DNA of 64,000 bases. It comes from Prosthecobacter vanneervenii. Lineage in GTDB: Bacteria; Verrucomicrobiota; Verrucomicrobiia; Verrucomicrobiales; Verrucomicrobiaceae. This document shows positions 24,901 to 32,579 of the stretch, one piece after another. The position numbers were made by a program, and so were the translations under genes. The notes under the pieces were generated by a model. That model did no database searches, was not told the origin of the DNA, and saw nothing but the letters and a program-made list of their open reading frames with translations. Numbering within the stretch: position 1 is the stretch's first letter; every line of letters starts with the position of its first letter. The stretch spans positions 1-64,000 of the forward strand of contig NZ_JACHIG010000014.1 of assembly GCF_014203095.1 (NCBI RefSeq). The letters run 5' to 3'.

Positions 24901-25364
24901 CACACTACGTGCGACTTATGAGCGAGAACGAATATATTTCAGAACTGCGAGCGAGGTGGCCTCGTGGTTGGTCTTCCGACCAACCCAATTTCGAGGCGAC
25001 GCCAGAGACAATCGCACTTGCTGACGAGGCTGTTCGCGAATTTCCTGACTCACCGAAGCTCTGGTGTATGAGGGGCGACCTCATTCAGCTCGCATCTGAG
25101 TCTTGTCCGCACTCACTCGATGATGTGCTTGCATGCTACCAGCGTGCTACTGAGATTGATCCACAGTTTGTAGAGGCGTGGGAGTCGATGGGCCATTTTC
25201 ATAGCGCCGTGCTCGACGACGAGCATACAGCACAAAGATTTTTCAATGAGGCCGAGAGATTGAGTGGGCACCATGTGGCCTAACCTTGTGTTGCAGCTAA
25301 CCCGGCGGGAGTTTCGCAGTGGCAATCGTTGAGTCCCGTGCGTCGGCTCAGTGAGCATGGGGTG
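24895..25364 (+). mobile_element. Candidate integron gene cassette (470 bp)
   Basis: Bounded by the G^TTAGGC cut points of two attC-like sites. It holds one ORF starting 18 bp into the cassette and ending inside the next attC, which is the standard cassette layout. Two attC sites without an integrase nearby is a CALIN arrangement. Base composition is lower in G+C than in the neighbours. Confirmation needs structural attC detection. Confidence 0.55.
24918..25283 (+). CDS. Helical-repeat (TPR-like) hypothetical protein in cassette
   Basis: A 121-residue protein starting at ATG 24918; a start at 24870 would lie inside attC1. It contains degenerate TPR-like helices such as ALADEAVREFPDSPKLWCMRGDL and ACYQRATEIDPQFVEAWESMGHF, roughly residues 30-110. 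Such proteins usually mediate protein contacts, and no partner is visible. The TAA stop lies within the GCCTAAC box of attC2, as is typical for integron cassette genes. Confidence 0.65.
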   Translation: MSENEYISELRARWPRGWSSDQPNFEATPETIALADEAVREFPDSPKLWCMRGDLIQLASESCPHSLDDVLACYQRATEIDPQFVEAWESMGHFHSAVLDDEHTAQRFFNEAERLSGHHVA

Positions 25365-25370
25365 TTAGGC
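25278..25370 (+). repeat. attC-like recombination site 2
   Basis: GCCTAAC (25278-25284) and GTTAGGC (25364-25370) bound a 93-bp region, again an exact inverted 7-mer pair in cassette orientation. The inner arms pair less well than in site 1; CCGGCGGGA roughly opposes TCCCGTGCGTCGG. The left box overlaps the stop codon of the cassette gene. Confidence 0.55.
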
Positions 25371-25540
25371 TGCTCCGCGCAGGTTAGTCTATGGCGTCAA
25401 CATTATTGAGCTGGGACATCAGAGCATGTCCCAACTTTTTCAGCTTTGGCTGTCGTTTGGTGTGTGCAAGTGCAAGAGACGTTGCCGAGGATCGCGACCC
25501 TGAACTTTTTTTGAGAGGGAGGTGCGGATGATTTGCTGAG

Positions 25541-26101
25541 CTACATCAGGCTCAGGAAGGCCTCGCGGACTTGGGCCTGCCATTTGCTGAAGTAGGCGAG
25601 GCGTGCCTGGAGTATCTGGAGGTCTGACAGGGCCGTGGTGTCTCCGGAGCTGAGGCGGGAGTCGAGGTCGGGCAGGGTGGTGAGGAGCTGGGTGCGCTGC
25701 TCATCGACGGTGGTGCCGAGGGCTTCGAGCTGATCGCGCAACTGCATCTCCTGAGGAGCCAAGAGCGCTTTGGCCAGGGCGGAAGCGGCGGACTGACGGC
25801 GCTTGAGGAAGGAAGCTACGTTTTGCAGCGCGGGTCCGAGCTGGCTGAAGAGGGACATCATGCCCTCGTCGATGGGCACGGTGCACCAGGGCACCTCGTG
25901 GAGCTCCAGCAGGTGCTTGAGGCGTTTCTCGGGGGCCTGCAGTGTTTCGTAGGCTGAATTGATTTCAGCAGCGCGGGCGGCATCGCCACCGGGCTGGTCG
26001 GGGTGGGCGCTGCGGCTGGCCGCCAGCCAGGCCTGCTGGAGGGCTTCGTCGTCCAGTGCGGCGGCGCGCGGCAGGCCTAGGAGGGCAAAGGCGTTTGGCA
26101 T
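25541..26101 (-). CDS. hscB: HscB-like J-domain co-chaperone
   Basis: A 186-residue protein with an N-terminal J-domain carrying HPD at 33-35, followed by a helical C-terminal domain as in HscB, which delivers IscU to the Hsp70 HscA. It directly follows the IscA-like gene (8-bp gap), which supports Fe-S assembly over a general DnaJ role. The sequence is divergent from proteobacterial HscB, and neither HscA nor IscU is in the window. Confidence 0.65.
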   Translation of the reverse strand: MPNAFALLGLPRAAALDDEALQQAWLAASRSAHPDQPGGDAARAAEINSAYETLQAPEKRLKHLLELHEVPWCTVPIDEGMMSLFSQLGPALQNVASFLKRRQSAASALAKALLAPQEMQLRDQLEALGTTVDEQRTQLLTTLPDLDSRLSSGDTTALSDLQILQARLAYFSKWQAQVREAFLSLM

Positions 26102-26109
26102 GGGCGGAC

Positions 26110-26478
26110 TCAGGCGGAGAAGCTTTCGCCACAGGAGCAGGTGACGACAGCGTTGGGGTTCTTGACCTTGAAGCCGCCGCTCTGGATGTCGTCGCTGTAA
26201 TCAAGCTCGGAGCCGGAGACAAAGAGGGCGCTCTTGGGGTCGATGACCACACGCACCTCGCTGGAGGTGACCATGATGTCGCGGTTGGCGGGACCATCCA
26301 CGAGGTCCATCTTGTATTGCAGGCCGGAGCAGCCGCCACCGACGACGGCCACGCGGAGGGCGCCGTTTTCAGCGCGGCCCTGCTTTTTGAGCAGGCCGAG
26401 GAGGCGGTTGGCGGCGTTGGGCAGCACCTTGATGAGTTTTTCGTTGCCTATTTTGAAACTGGGGGCGGCGGCGGTCAT
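26110..26478 (-). CDS. A-type Fe-S carrier (IscA/SufA/ErpA family)
   Basis: A 122-residue protein. The three family cysteines are Cys50 (GGGCSGLQY), Cys114 and Cys116 (TCSCGESF), which bind a [2Fe-2S] or [4Fe-4S] cluster for delivery to apo-enzymes. Length is normal for the family. ATG at 26478 begins MTAAAPSFKIG; the much longer frame upstream runs into the toxin gene and is not protein-like. It pairs with the J-domain protein downstream. Confidence 0.9.
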   Translation of the reverse strand: MTAAAPSFKIGNEKLIKVLPNAANRLLGLLKKQGRAENGALRVAVVGGGCSGLQYKMDLVDGPANRDIMVTSSEVRVVIDPKSALFVSGSELDYSDDIQSGGFKVKNPNAVVTCSCGESFSA

Positions 26479-26596
26479 GGGGGAGGGGAGAGAGATAGCG
26501 CAGGGATGGAACGAAGGAAAGCAAAGCGTCGCGGAGCATGGAGGTTCCTGGCCCTGCGATCCCTGCGGAAGTCTGATCGCGTAGATGATGAGGATC

Positions 26597-27031
26597 TTAG
26601 CCAAGCGGACTCCACACCCTCTCAAACCCAAAGCCCCCGAAGTGCTTGGCGTTGGCGGTGGCGAAGTGGGTGACGCCGTGGTGGCGGAGGGTGAAGGCGA
26701 GGCGGGCGTCGATGATGTGGCGGAAGCCGGTAGTGGCCTTGGCGGCCCAATTCCAGAGAGGTCTGCCGACCTCGGGCTCGTAGTCGCCGAACTCCCAGAC
26801 GGGATTCGTGCGGAGGGCGTCGCAGAAGGCGGTGGCCTCTTTGGCGGTCTTGGGCTTCTTGAAGACGGCGGGATTGCGGAGCTGCATGTAAAGCTCCACC
26901 AACACGAGGCCGCACAGCAGGAAGCGCTCGCCGACGATCTCCTCTTCAAAGAAGCGGCGCGCGTCTTGGTGGTGAGGCGAATCAGGATTGGCCGCGTAGA
27001 GGAAGAGGTTGGTGTCGGCGGAGAGGATCAT
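26597..27031 (-). CDS. VapC-like PIN-domain toxin
   Basis: A 144-residue PIN-domain RNase. Acidic residues are at the expected places: Asp6 in the opening LSADTNLF, Glu in LVLVELYM, Asp in HIIDARLA, and TANAKHF near the end. Such toxins cleave tRNA or rRNA and are inhibited by the cognate antitoxin. It overlaps the antitoxin gene by 4 bp, the normal type II order of antitoxin first. Confidence 0.85.
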   Translation of the reverse strand: MILSADTNLFLYAANPDSPHHQDARRFFEEEIVGERFLLCGLVLVELYMQLRNPAVFKKPKTAKEATAFCDALRTNPVWEFGDYEPEVGRPLWNWAAKATTGFRHIIDARLAFTLRHHGVTHFATANAKHFGGFGFERVWSPLG

Positions 27032-27279
27032 GACGCGCTGCGCTCAAGAATGGCATCCACTTCGGGGCGCAGGCTGGCGGGATCGGTGAGGAAATCGCCC
27101 CCGCAGTCGAGGGTGGGAAAGCGCCAGACCTTCTTGGGGGCTGGCTCCTCGGGAAAGCGGGTGACAAAGTGTTCCGCCGCCTTGCGCATGACTTCCGAGA
27201 GCGACCAGTCCTGCCGTTCGGCAATCTCTTTGAGCCGCTGATAAAGCGGCTCGGGGAACTGAATCTGAGTCCGTGTCAT
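27028..27279 (-). CDS. Ribbon-helix-helix antitoxin
   Basis: An 83-residue protein. RTQIQFPEPLYQRLKEIAERQ and SLSEVMRKAAEHFV form a strand-helix-helix typical of RHH DNA-binding antitoxins. The C-terminal 35 residues would wrap the toxin. It likely represses its own promoter, upstream in 27280-27360. Confidence 0.75.
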   Translation of the reverse strand: MTRTQIQFPEPLYQRLKEIAERQDWSLSEVMRKAAEHFVTRFPEEPAPKKVWRFPTLDCGGDFLTDPASLRPEVDAILERSAS

Positions 27280-27354
27280 GATGTGTTTTATACATCATGC
27301 AAGAATCGCTGTCAATTTGGCGGCTCCCGATGAGGTGGAAACGGATTCACCATC

Positions 27355-27388
27355 AAAAAAAGATGCCATTCATCCATGGCATTTTTTG
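27355..27388. terminator. Bidirectional intrinsic terminator between divergent genes
   Basis: ATGCCAT (27363-27369) pairs with ATGGCAT (27376-27382) around TCATCC. A run of T follows on the plus strand (27382-27387) and a run of A precedes it (27355-27361), so it works in both directions. Both flanking genes point away from it, so what it terminates is unclear. Confidence 0.6.
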
Positions 27389-27548
27389 TGGTCAGGTGAA
27401 AGCGGGATGAAGAGGGGATGCCGATCGGATTGCCACGAGCATCGGAGGAAACGCGGATGGGCTGGTTTATTTACGTGTGGTGCGTGGATTATGCTTGCCT
27501 CATCGGCGGATTTTTGAGACGAAAGAGACACAACCCCATTATCCATCC

Positions 27549-27869
27549 ATGAGCGAGTCCGAGGTGATCCCTCTCCCCCTGCAACTCTTCACCCTGAAAG
27601 ATGGCCTGGTGGCCAGTGACAGCGGTCAGGATGCCGTGAACAACTATGCCGCCGATTTCCAAGGGCTGCGCCATTTTGGCCTGAAAGTGGGCGAGTGCCT
27701 GGAGCTGGGAGCGCCCTGGATGGGCACGCTGCAGGAGGATGACTTCACGCTGAACTTTGCCTACTTTGACGCAGGCACGGAGGCCAAGGATCCCGGAGCA
27801 GGCGCACACATCGGCGAACGCATGCCGATGTTTGAGCTGCTGACACGCGTCAACGAAATGGAGGCATAA
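27549..27869 (+). CDS. Conserved-looking hypothetical protein
   Basis: A 106-residue soluble protein from ATG 27549; the longer frame upstream covers the non-coding region. It has no signal or membrane segment. It is followed after 11 bp by the Roadblock-like gene, which suggests a functional pair, and acidic and aromatic-rich stretches (DDFTLNFAYFDAG) suggest a small folded domain. No family is recognised. Confidence 0.55.
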   Translation: MSESEVIPLPLQLFTLKDGLVASDSGQDAVNNYAADFQGLRHFGLKVGECLELGAPWMGTLQEDDFTLNFAYFDAGTEAKDPGAGAHIGERMPMFELLTRVNEMEA

Positions 27870-27880
27870 CATCAACGACC

Positions 27881-28360
27881 ATGGCCGCATCCATCACCCC
27901 TTCTCTCCGCTCCGCACTTGAGCGCCTGAAACACGCGGGCTCCGTCAACGGGCTGCTGCTGTGCTGGCGCCGGCAGATCCTGATCAATCTTCTGCCGTTT
28001 GAGGAATTCCGCGCCGAGCGGCTGCTGCAGACGCTGCATGATGCGCGTGCGCATTTTGGCAGCGGCGGCGACCGTGAGGTGAAGACCTTCTGGTTTGGGT
28101 ATGAGGGGGTGTTTGTGCTGGCCCTGTTTGAAGGGGACTGCCTGCTGGTGATGCTGCACACGCATGCCTCCGAGGTGGACTTCATGCGCCGGGCCGGGCT
28201 GACGTTTCTGGATGACACGCAGCTGCTGGTGGATGCGCTGCTGAACCCGTCTCCTGATGATGATGTGAGCCGGACCGAGACGCAGCCGCTGGGTGCCTTT
28301 GAAGACGGGCTGATGACGCCGATCTCCAGCCTGACGAAGGTGATCCCGCGCCACGCGTAA
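27881..28360 (+). CDS. Roadblock/LC7-like protein
   Basis: A 159-residue protein. Residues about 20-105 follow the Roadblock/LC7 pattern: helix, SVNGLLLCWRRQILI strand pair, long helix (AERLLQTLHDARAHF), KTFWFGYEGVFVLALFEGDCLLVMLH strands. In bacteria these proteins dimerise and pair with small GTPases such as MglA, or act as scaffolds. No GTPase gene is nearby. The call is by visual pattern only. Confidence 0.5.
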   Translation: MAASITPSLRSALERLKHAGSVNGLLLCWRRQILINLLPFEEFRAERLLQTLHDARAHFGSGGDREVKTFWFGYEGVFVLALFEGDCLLVMLHTHASEVDFMRRAGLTFLDDTQLLVDALLNPSPDDDVSRTETQPLGAFEDGLMTPISSLTKVIPRHA

Positions 28361-28362
28361 GC

Positions 28363-28390
28363 TGGCAATGCAGGCGATTGCCATTCTATT
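28363..28390 (+). terminator. Terminator after Roadblock-like gene
   Basis: A perfect 7-bp stem TGGCAAT/ATTGCCA with a 7-nt loop lies 2 bp after the stop and is followed by TTCTATT. This is a reasonable intrinsic terminator for the two-gene unit. Confidence 0.55.
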
Positions 28391-28509
28391 AGCTGCCGCC
28401 TAACGGCTGAATTGTCATGTTTGGTGCAATCTAACTTTTCGCTGCAAGGTTTGCCCATACTGCGCCGAATGTGTCGGCGTCGAGTTTTCATCAACCACCC
28501 TCCGCATCC

Positions 28510-29865
28510 ATGTCTGATCAAGCCGCCTCCGCCTTTTCCCGCCGTCGCTTTCTCAATGCCAGTGGCGGAGCCATTATCGCTCCTGCCGTGCTGACCTCCG
28601 CAGGCAGCCTGCTGGCGCAGCAGAAGGCGGACTCCAATGAGACGCTGAAGATCGGCCTGATCGGGTGCGGTGGACGCGGCACCGGTGCAGCGGCGCAGGC
28701 GCTGGGCGCTGAGTACAACGCCAAGCTGGTGGCCATGGCGGATGCGTTTGACACGCAGATCGAGAACAGCATCAAGAACCTGTCCACGCAGTTTCCTGAC
28801 CGAGTGGATGTGAAGCCGGACATGAAATTCACCGGCCTGGACGCCTACCAGAAGCTCATCAACAGCGGCGTGGACGTGGTGCTGCTGGCCTCGCCTCCCG
28901 GATTCCGCCCCATGCACCTGACGGCAGCGGTGGATGCAGGAAAGCACATTTTCTGCGAGAAGCCGATGGCGGTGGATGCCGCCGGCTACCGCGTGGCACA
29001 GGCTGCGGTGGAGAAGGCCAAGCAGAAGAAGCTCAATCTCGTGGCCGGATTCTGCTGGCGCTACTCCACCAGCCGCATCGAGTGCTACAAGCGCCTGCAT
29101 GACGGACAGATCGGAGACATCACCAGCATCCTGGCCACCTACTACGCCGGCCCGGTGAAGGTCATGCCACCCGCCGCAGGCCGCCCCGCTGGCATGGGGG
29201 ATGTGGAGTGGCAGGTGCGCAACTGGTACAATTTCTCCTGGCTGAGCGGCGACAGCATTGTGGAGCAGGCGGTGCACAGCCTGGACAAGATCTGCTGGGC
29301 CATGAAGGACGCGCCGCCGATCAGCGTCATCGCAACGGGCGGCCGCCAGAAGAAGGCGGAAGGCGGCAACATCTATGACCATTTCCACTGCGCGTATGAG
29401 TGGGAGGGCGGCATCATCTGCCATCTGACGAACCGCCAGATCACCGGCTGCCACAACGAGGTGGTGGACAACATTTTGGGAACCAAGGGCCGCATGGTCA
29501 TCGGCAAGGGGCCTGCTCCCTTCATCGAAGGTGAGAAGCGCTGGCGCTGGCGCGGCGAAGAGAAGAACATGTACGACCTAGAGCATCAGGCGCTCTTCAA
29601 CGCGATCCGCAAAGGCGAGGTGATCAATGACGGCGACCGCATGATGAGCAGCACGCTCATTGCCATCATGGGCCGTGAGGCGGCCTACACCGGGCAGAAG
29701 ATTCTCTGGAAGGATGAAGCGGCCGGTGGTGGCGAGAAGAAGGGCACGAACTCCTCTCTGGCCATCCTTTCTTCTCAGCAGGATCTGGCGCCTGACACGC
29801 TGAAGTTTGGCGACAGCTTTGATCCGGGCACGCAGCCGGTGCCGGGCATGACGAAGTTTGTGTAA
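28510..29865 (+). CDS. Tat-exported Gfo/Idh/MocA oxidoreductase
   Basis: A 451-residue protein with a twin-arginine signal (SRRRFLNASG, then a hydrophobic stretch ending LLAQQ). The dinucleotide motif is IGLIGCGGRG and the EKP motif is in FCEKPMA. This family is greatly expanded in planctomycetes and verrucomicrobia, and most members act in the periplasm on sugars or polyols. The substrate is unknown. ATG at 28510 gives the Tat signal; a slightly longer frame does not improve it. Confidence 0.85.
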   Translation: MSDQAASAFSRRRFLNASGGAIIAPAVLTSAGSLLAQQKADSNETLKIGLIGCGGRGTGAAAQALGAEYNAKLVAMADAFDTQIENSIKNLSTQFPDRVDVKPDMKFTGLDAYQKLINSGVDVVLLASPPGFRPMHLTAAVDAGKHIFCEKPMAVDAAGYRVAQAAVEKAKQKKLNLVAGFCWRYSTSRIECYKRLHDGQIGDITSILATYYAGPVKVMPPAAGRPAGMGDVEWQVRNWYNFSWLSGDSIVEQAVHSLDKICWAMKDAPPISVIATGGRQKKAEGGNIYDHFHCAYEWEGGIICHLTNRQITGCHNEVVDNILGTKGRMVIGKGPAPFIEGEKRWRWRGEEKNMYDLEHQALFNAIRKGEVINDGDRMMSSTLIAIMGREAAYTGQKILWKDEAAGGGEKKGTNSSLAILSSQQDLAPDTLKFGDSFDPGTQPVPGMTKFV

Positions 29866-29888
29866 ACGAACGTTCGCGGAATTTGATG

Positions 29889-29928
29889 AATGAGCCCGGT
29901 GGGGATGCCTGCCGTGCTCATTTGCTTT
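29889..29928. terminator. Shared terminator between convergent genes
   Basis: AATGAGC (29889-29895) pairs with GCTCATT (29916-29922), with extra pairing inside (CGG/CCG). TTTGCTTTC follows on the plus strand, so it fits best as terminator of the oxidoreductase gene, and it lies immediately after the CbpM-like gene stop. Confidence 0.5.
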
Positions 29929-30182
29929 CAGCGTCTGGCACGCAGCTCGTGGCGGAGGTGCTCCACTTCATCGAGCAGCTGTGAGAAGAGCTTGAGGCCG
30001 GAGAGGTTCATCCCGCAGGTTTCCCGCAGTGCTTCGAGGCGGCGCAGGGCGCGGAGGGTGTCGTCATCGAGCTGCGTGGGCAGGATGCCCTGCTGCTGAT
30101 ACTGCACGATGGTCTGGGTGGAGACGCCGCTGCTGCTGGAGAGCAGCTCCAGAGTGTAGGTGTGGGTGGTGGTACCGCTCAT
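29928..30182 (-). CDS. cbpM: CbpM/MerR-like chaperone modulator
   Basis: An 84-residue protein. TYTLELLSSSSGVSTQTIVQYQQQGIL resembles the MerR-type winged helix of CbpM, followed by a coiled helix (SQLLDEVEHLRHELRARR). CbpM binds the J-domain of CbpA and inhibits it. The gene starts 4 bp after the DnaJ/CbpA stop, exactly the E. coli cbpA-cbpM arrangement. ATG at 30182 was preferred over a longer frame that enters cbpA. Confidence 0.75.
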   Translation of the reverse strand: MSGTTTHTYTLELLSSSSGVSTQTIVQYQQQGILPTQLDDDTLRALRRLEALRETCGMNLSGLKLFSQLLDEVEHLRHELRARR

Positions 30183-30186
30183 GGTG

Positions 30187-31155
30187 TCAGGCGCGTGGGT
30201 TGAAGGTGGAGGTGCTGCGCAGCTGCTCCCAGAGCCTGCGCTCGGCATCGCTGGACTTTTGAGGCAGGACGACCTGGAGCTTCACAAAGAAGTCGCCCCG
30301 CTCGGTGGTGCCGCCTTTGGGCAGGCCGCGGCCGCGCACGCGGAGGGTCTGGCCGTTTTCGCTGTTTGCGGGGATGCGGAGCTTGATGGAACCATCGAGC
30401 GTGGGCACCACGATCTCGGCGCCCAGCACGGCCTCCCAGGGGGCGAGGTCGAGCTCGTGATACACGTCTGCCTCCTGCGTGGTGAAGTCCGGATGCGAGG
30501 CATGGCGCACGCGCAGGTAGAGGTCTCCGGCCTCGCCGCCATTCTGGCCGGGCTCTCCCTGGCCGGGCACGCGGATGCGGCGGCCGTCGGTGGCACCGGG
30601 CGGGATGCGCACCTGAAAGCTGTGCGTCTGCGTCTGGCCGGTCTGGCGATTGAGCGTCTGCAGAGAGATGGGCCGCTGGGTGCCGTGCATGGCCTCCTCC
30701 AGCGTGACGAGGATGTCTCCCTCGATATCGTGACCACGGCGTGCGCGGCCTTTTCGTTTTTTGGCGCTGCCGGTGGGGATCTCCTCTTCAAAGCCCTGGG
30801 GGAAGCCGTAGCGACTGCCGCCGCTGAAGTAGCGCTCGAAGAAGTCGCTGAAGCCGGTGCCGCCGAAGTGGAACTCCTGCTCGTAGCCGCCGCCTGTGTC
30901 TGGAGGCGGCTGGAAGTCGCCTTCCTCCTGCCAGCGTGCGCCGAGGGTGTCGTACTTGCGGCGTTTTTCCGGATCGCTGAGGACTTCGTTGGCCTCGTTG
31001 ATCTCCTTGAACTTGGCTTCGGCGGTCTTTTTGTCCTTGGCGGTGTCGGGGTGGTACTGGCGGGCCAGTTTGCGGAAGGCCTTCTTGATGTCGTCCGCGC
31101 TCGCATCGCGCGGGACGCCGAGGATGGCGTAGTAGTCTTTGAATTCTGCAGGCAT
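30187..31155 (-). CDS. cbpA: CbpA-type DnaJ co-chaperone
   Basis: A 322-residue type II Hsp40. The J-domain has HPD at 35-37, then a Gly/Phe linker, then two DnaJ C-terminal substrate-binding domains. There is no Cys-rich zinc finger, which separates it from DnaJ. It stimulates DnaK and can bind DNA in some bacteria. The J-domain and CbpM in the same order as in E. coli support the name. Confidence 0.9.
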   Translation of the reverse strand: MPAEFKDYYAILGVPRDASADDIKKAFRKLARQYHPDTAKDKKTAEAKFKEINEANEVLSDPEKRRKYDTLGARWQEEGDFQPPPDTGGGYEQEFHFGGTGFSDFFERYFSGGSRYGFPQGFEEEIPTGSAKKRKGRARRGHDIEGDILVTLEEAMHGTQRPISLQTLNRQTGQTQTHSFQVRIPPGATDGRRIRVPGQGEPGQNGGEAGDLYLRVRHASHPDFTTQEADVYHELDLAPWEAVLGAEIVVPTLDGSIKLRIPANSENGQTLRVRGRGLPKGGTTERGDFFVKLQVVLPQKSSDAERRLWEQLRSTSTFNPRA

Positions 31156-31230
31156 GGTTAAACATGAATACGCTGCAGCGCGGACTGTCGTTGTGAATGA
31201 TCCTGCATTCCTTGAGCAGGAGCCGCGGCC

Positions 31231-32490
31231 TCAGGAGGGCCAGAAGAGGATGATGGCAGCGCCGCCTGCGGCGGAGAGCAGGAGGCCGAGGAGGGCGGGT
31301 TTCACGTAGGCGCGTGCGCCAAGCGTGATGACGAAGAACATTTTGAAGAAGAGATTGGCAATGCCGCCGGTGAGGATCATGCGCCAGGCGAGGGAGGTCT
31401 CCAGATTTCCCGTGGAGACGAGCTTGGAGGTGGAGAGCGTGATGGCTGACATGTCCGGCAGACCGGAGAGGAAGGCGGTGAAATACAGGCCTGAGGAGCT
31501 GCTGTGCTGGCGGGTGTAGGCCACAACGACCAGCACCAGGGCGTAGAGCAGGCCGAGCATGACGGCGTGTTTCAGTTCTGAAGGCGGGTGCTCGCCCGAG
31601 GGCTGGACGTCCGCCTTTTCGGCGCGGTGGTGCGCCACGATGGCGATCAGGATGACCCACACCATCATGGCAGTGAGAGGAGGGAGCATCTGGCGCAGAT
31701 GATCCGATGCCACGATGGACACCTCGGCAATGAGGCGAACGAAGGCCACGGAGGAGGCGATGAGGGCCATGGAGGCAAGGGAGAGGCTGCCAGTGCTGGC
31801 GGACTGGCTGCGGCGGGCGCTGCTGGCCGTGGTGGCGGTGCTGGAAACGAGGCCGCCGAGGATGCCGGCGACGACAGCCCCCTTGGTCCCGCCGAGAGAT
31901 TTCTCCGCCATGTAGGCGGCCAGGCTGATGCCCACGATGAGCACGACGATGAGCCAGATGGCAAAGGGATTGAGCACGCCGAGGTAACCCATTTCGCGGT
32001 TGGGCAGCGCGGGCAGGATGACCAAGGCCACCAGGACGAGATGCACGATGGCCCGCAGATCATCTTCGCCAAAGTTTCGCACCGTCGCATGGAGGGCTTT
32101 TTTACTCTGCAGCAGAGCCATGACGCTGCCGGCGATGATGATGGCGACGAGCCGCTCTCCCAGCATGATGATCATGCCGGAGGCAAACATGACCAGCATG
32201 GCCATCTCCGTGGTGAGGCCGGTGCGCTCCTCGCGGGCGGAGAGGCTGAGCCATTTGCTCAAGGCCACGAGGCTGGCAAAGGCGATGAAGCCCGCGCCGA
32301 TGACCCAGCCGCCATAGACATTTCCCAGCAGGCCGGTGAGCGCGCCGAAGAGGGTGAGCAGGGCAAAGGTGCGGATGCCCGCCACGCGGTTCTGCACCCA
32401 CTCCCGCTGCAGGCCCACGAGCAGGCCCAGGCCGGTGGCGGTGCCGAGGGACAGGAGGAGTTCCGAAGTTTCGGGCAGGGTGGCTGGCAT
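31231..32490 (-). CDS. MgtC/SapB and DUF4010 multi-pass membrane protein
   Basis: A 419-residue inner-membrane protein with about 11-12 predicted helices. The N-terminal third (LLVGLQREW...VAGIRTFALLTLFGAL) is an MgtC/SapB domain, and the rest matches DUF4010, as in many bacteria where the two are fused. MgtC relatives affect Mg2+/phosphate balance and acid stress, and the transport role of the fusion is unproven. ATG at 32490 gives a standard N-terminus before the first helix. Confidence 0.8.
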   Translation of the reverse strand: MPATLPETSELLLSLGTATGLGLLVGLQREWVQNRVAGIRTFALLTLFGALTGLLGNVYGGWVIGAGFIAFASLVALSKWLSLSAREERTGLTTEMAMLVMFASGMIIMLGERLVAIIIAGSVMALLQSKKALHATVRNFGEDDLRAIVHLVLVALVILPALPNREMGYLGVLNPFAIWLIVVLIVGISLAAYMAEKSLGGTKGAVVAGILGGLVSSTATTASSARRSQSASTGSLSLASMALIASSVAFVRLIAEVSIVASDHLRQMLPPLTAMMVWVILIAIVAHHRAEKADVQPSGEHPPSELKHAVMLGLLYALVLVVVAYTRQHSSSSGLYFTAFLSGLPDMSAITLSTSKLVSTGNLETSLAWRMILTGGIANLFFKMFFVITLGARAYVKPALLGLLLSAAGGAAIILFWPS

Positions 32491-32579
32491 GGCTGTACAA
32501 CGAAGTCTGCGGGAGACTTTACACGGACTTGCCTTCCACGCCATCCCAGTCCAAGAAAAGGGCTCCCACGCCTCCAACC

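Noticed and set aside
26479-26949. N-terminal extension of the IscA-like protein
   Set aside because: The extra residues are Ser/Pro/Thr-rich shadow sequence antisense-like to, and overlapping, the PIN toxin gene; the family length is reached from ATG 26478.
28398-28404. GCCTAAC as a possible attC left box after the Roadblock-like gene
   Set aside because: No matching GTTRRRY box downstream; it overlaps the region after a terminator.
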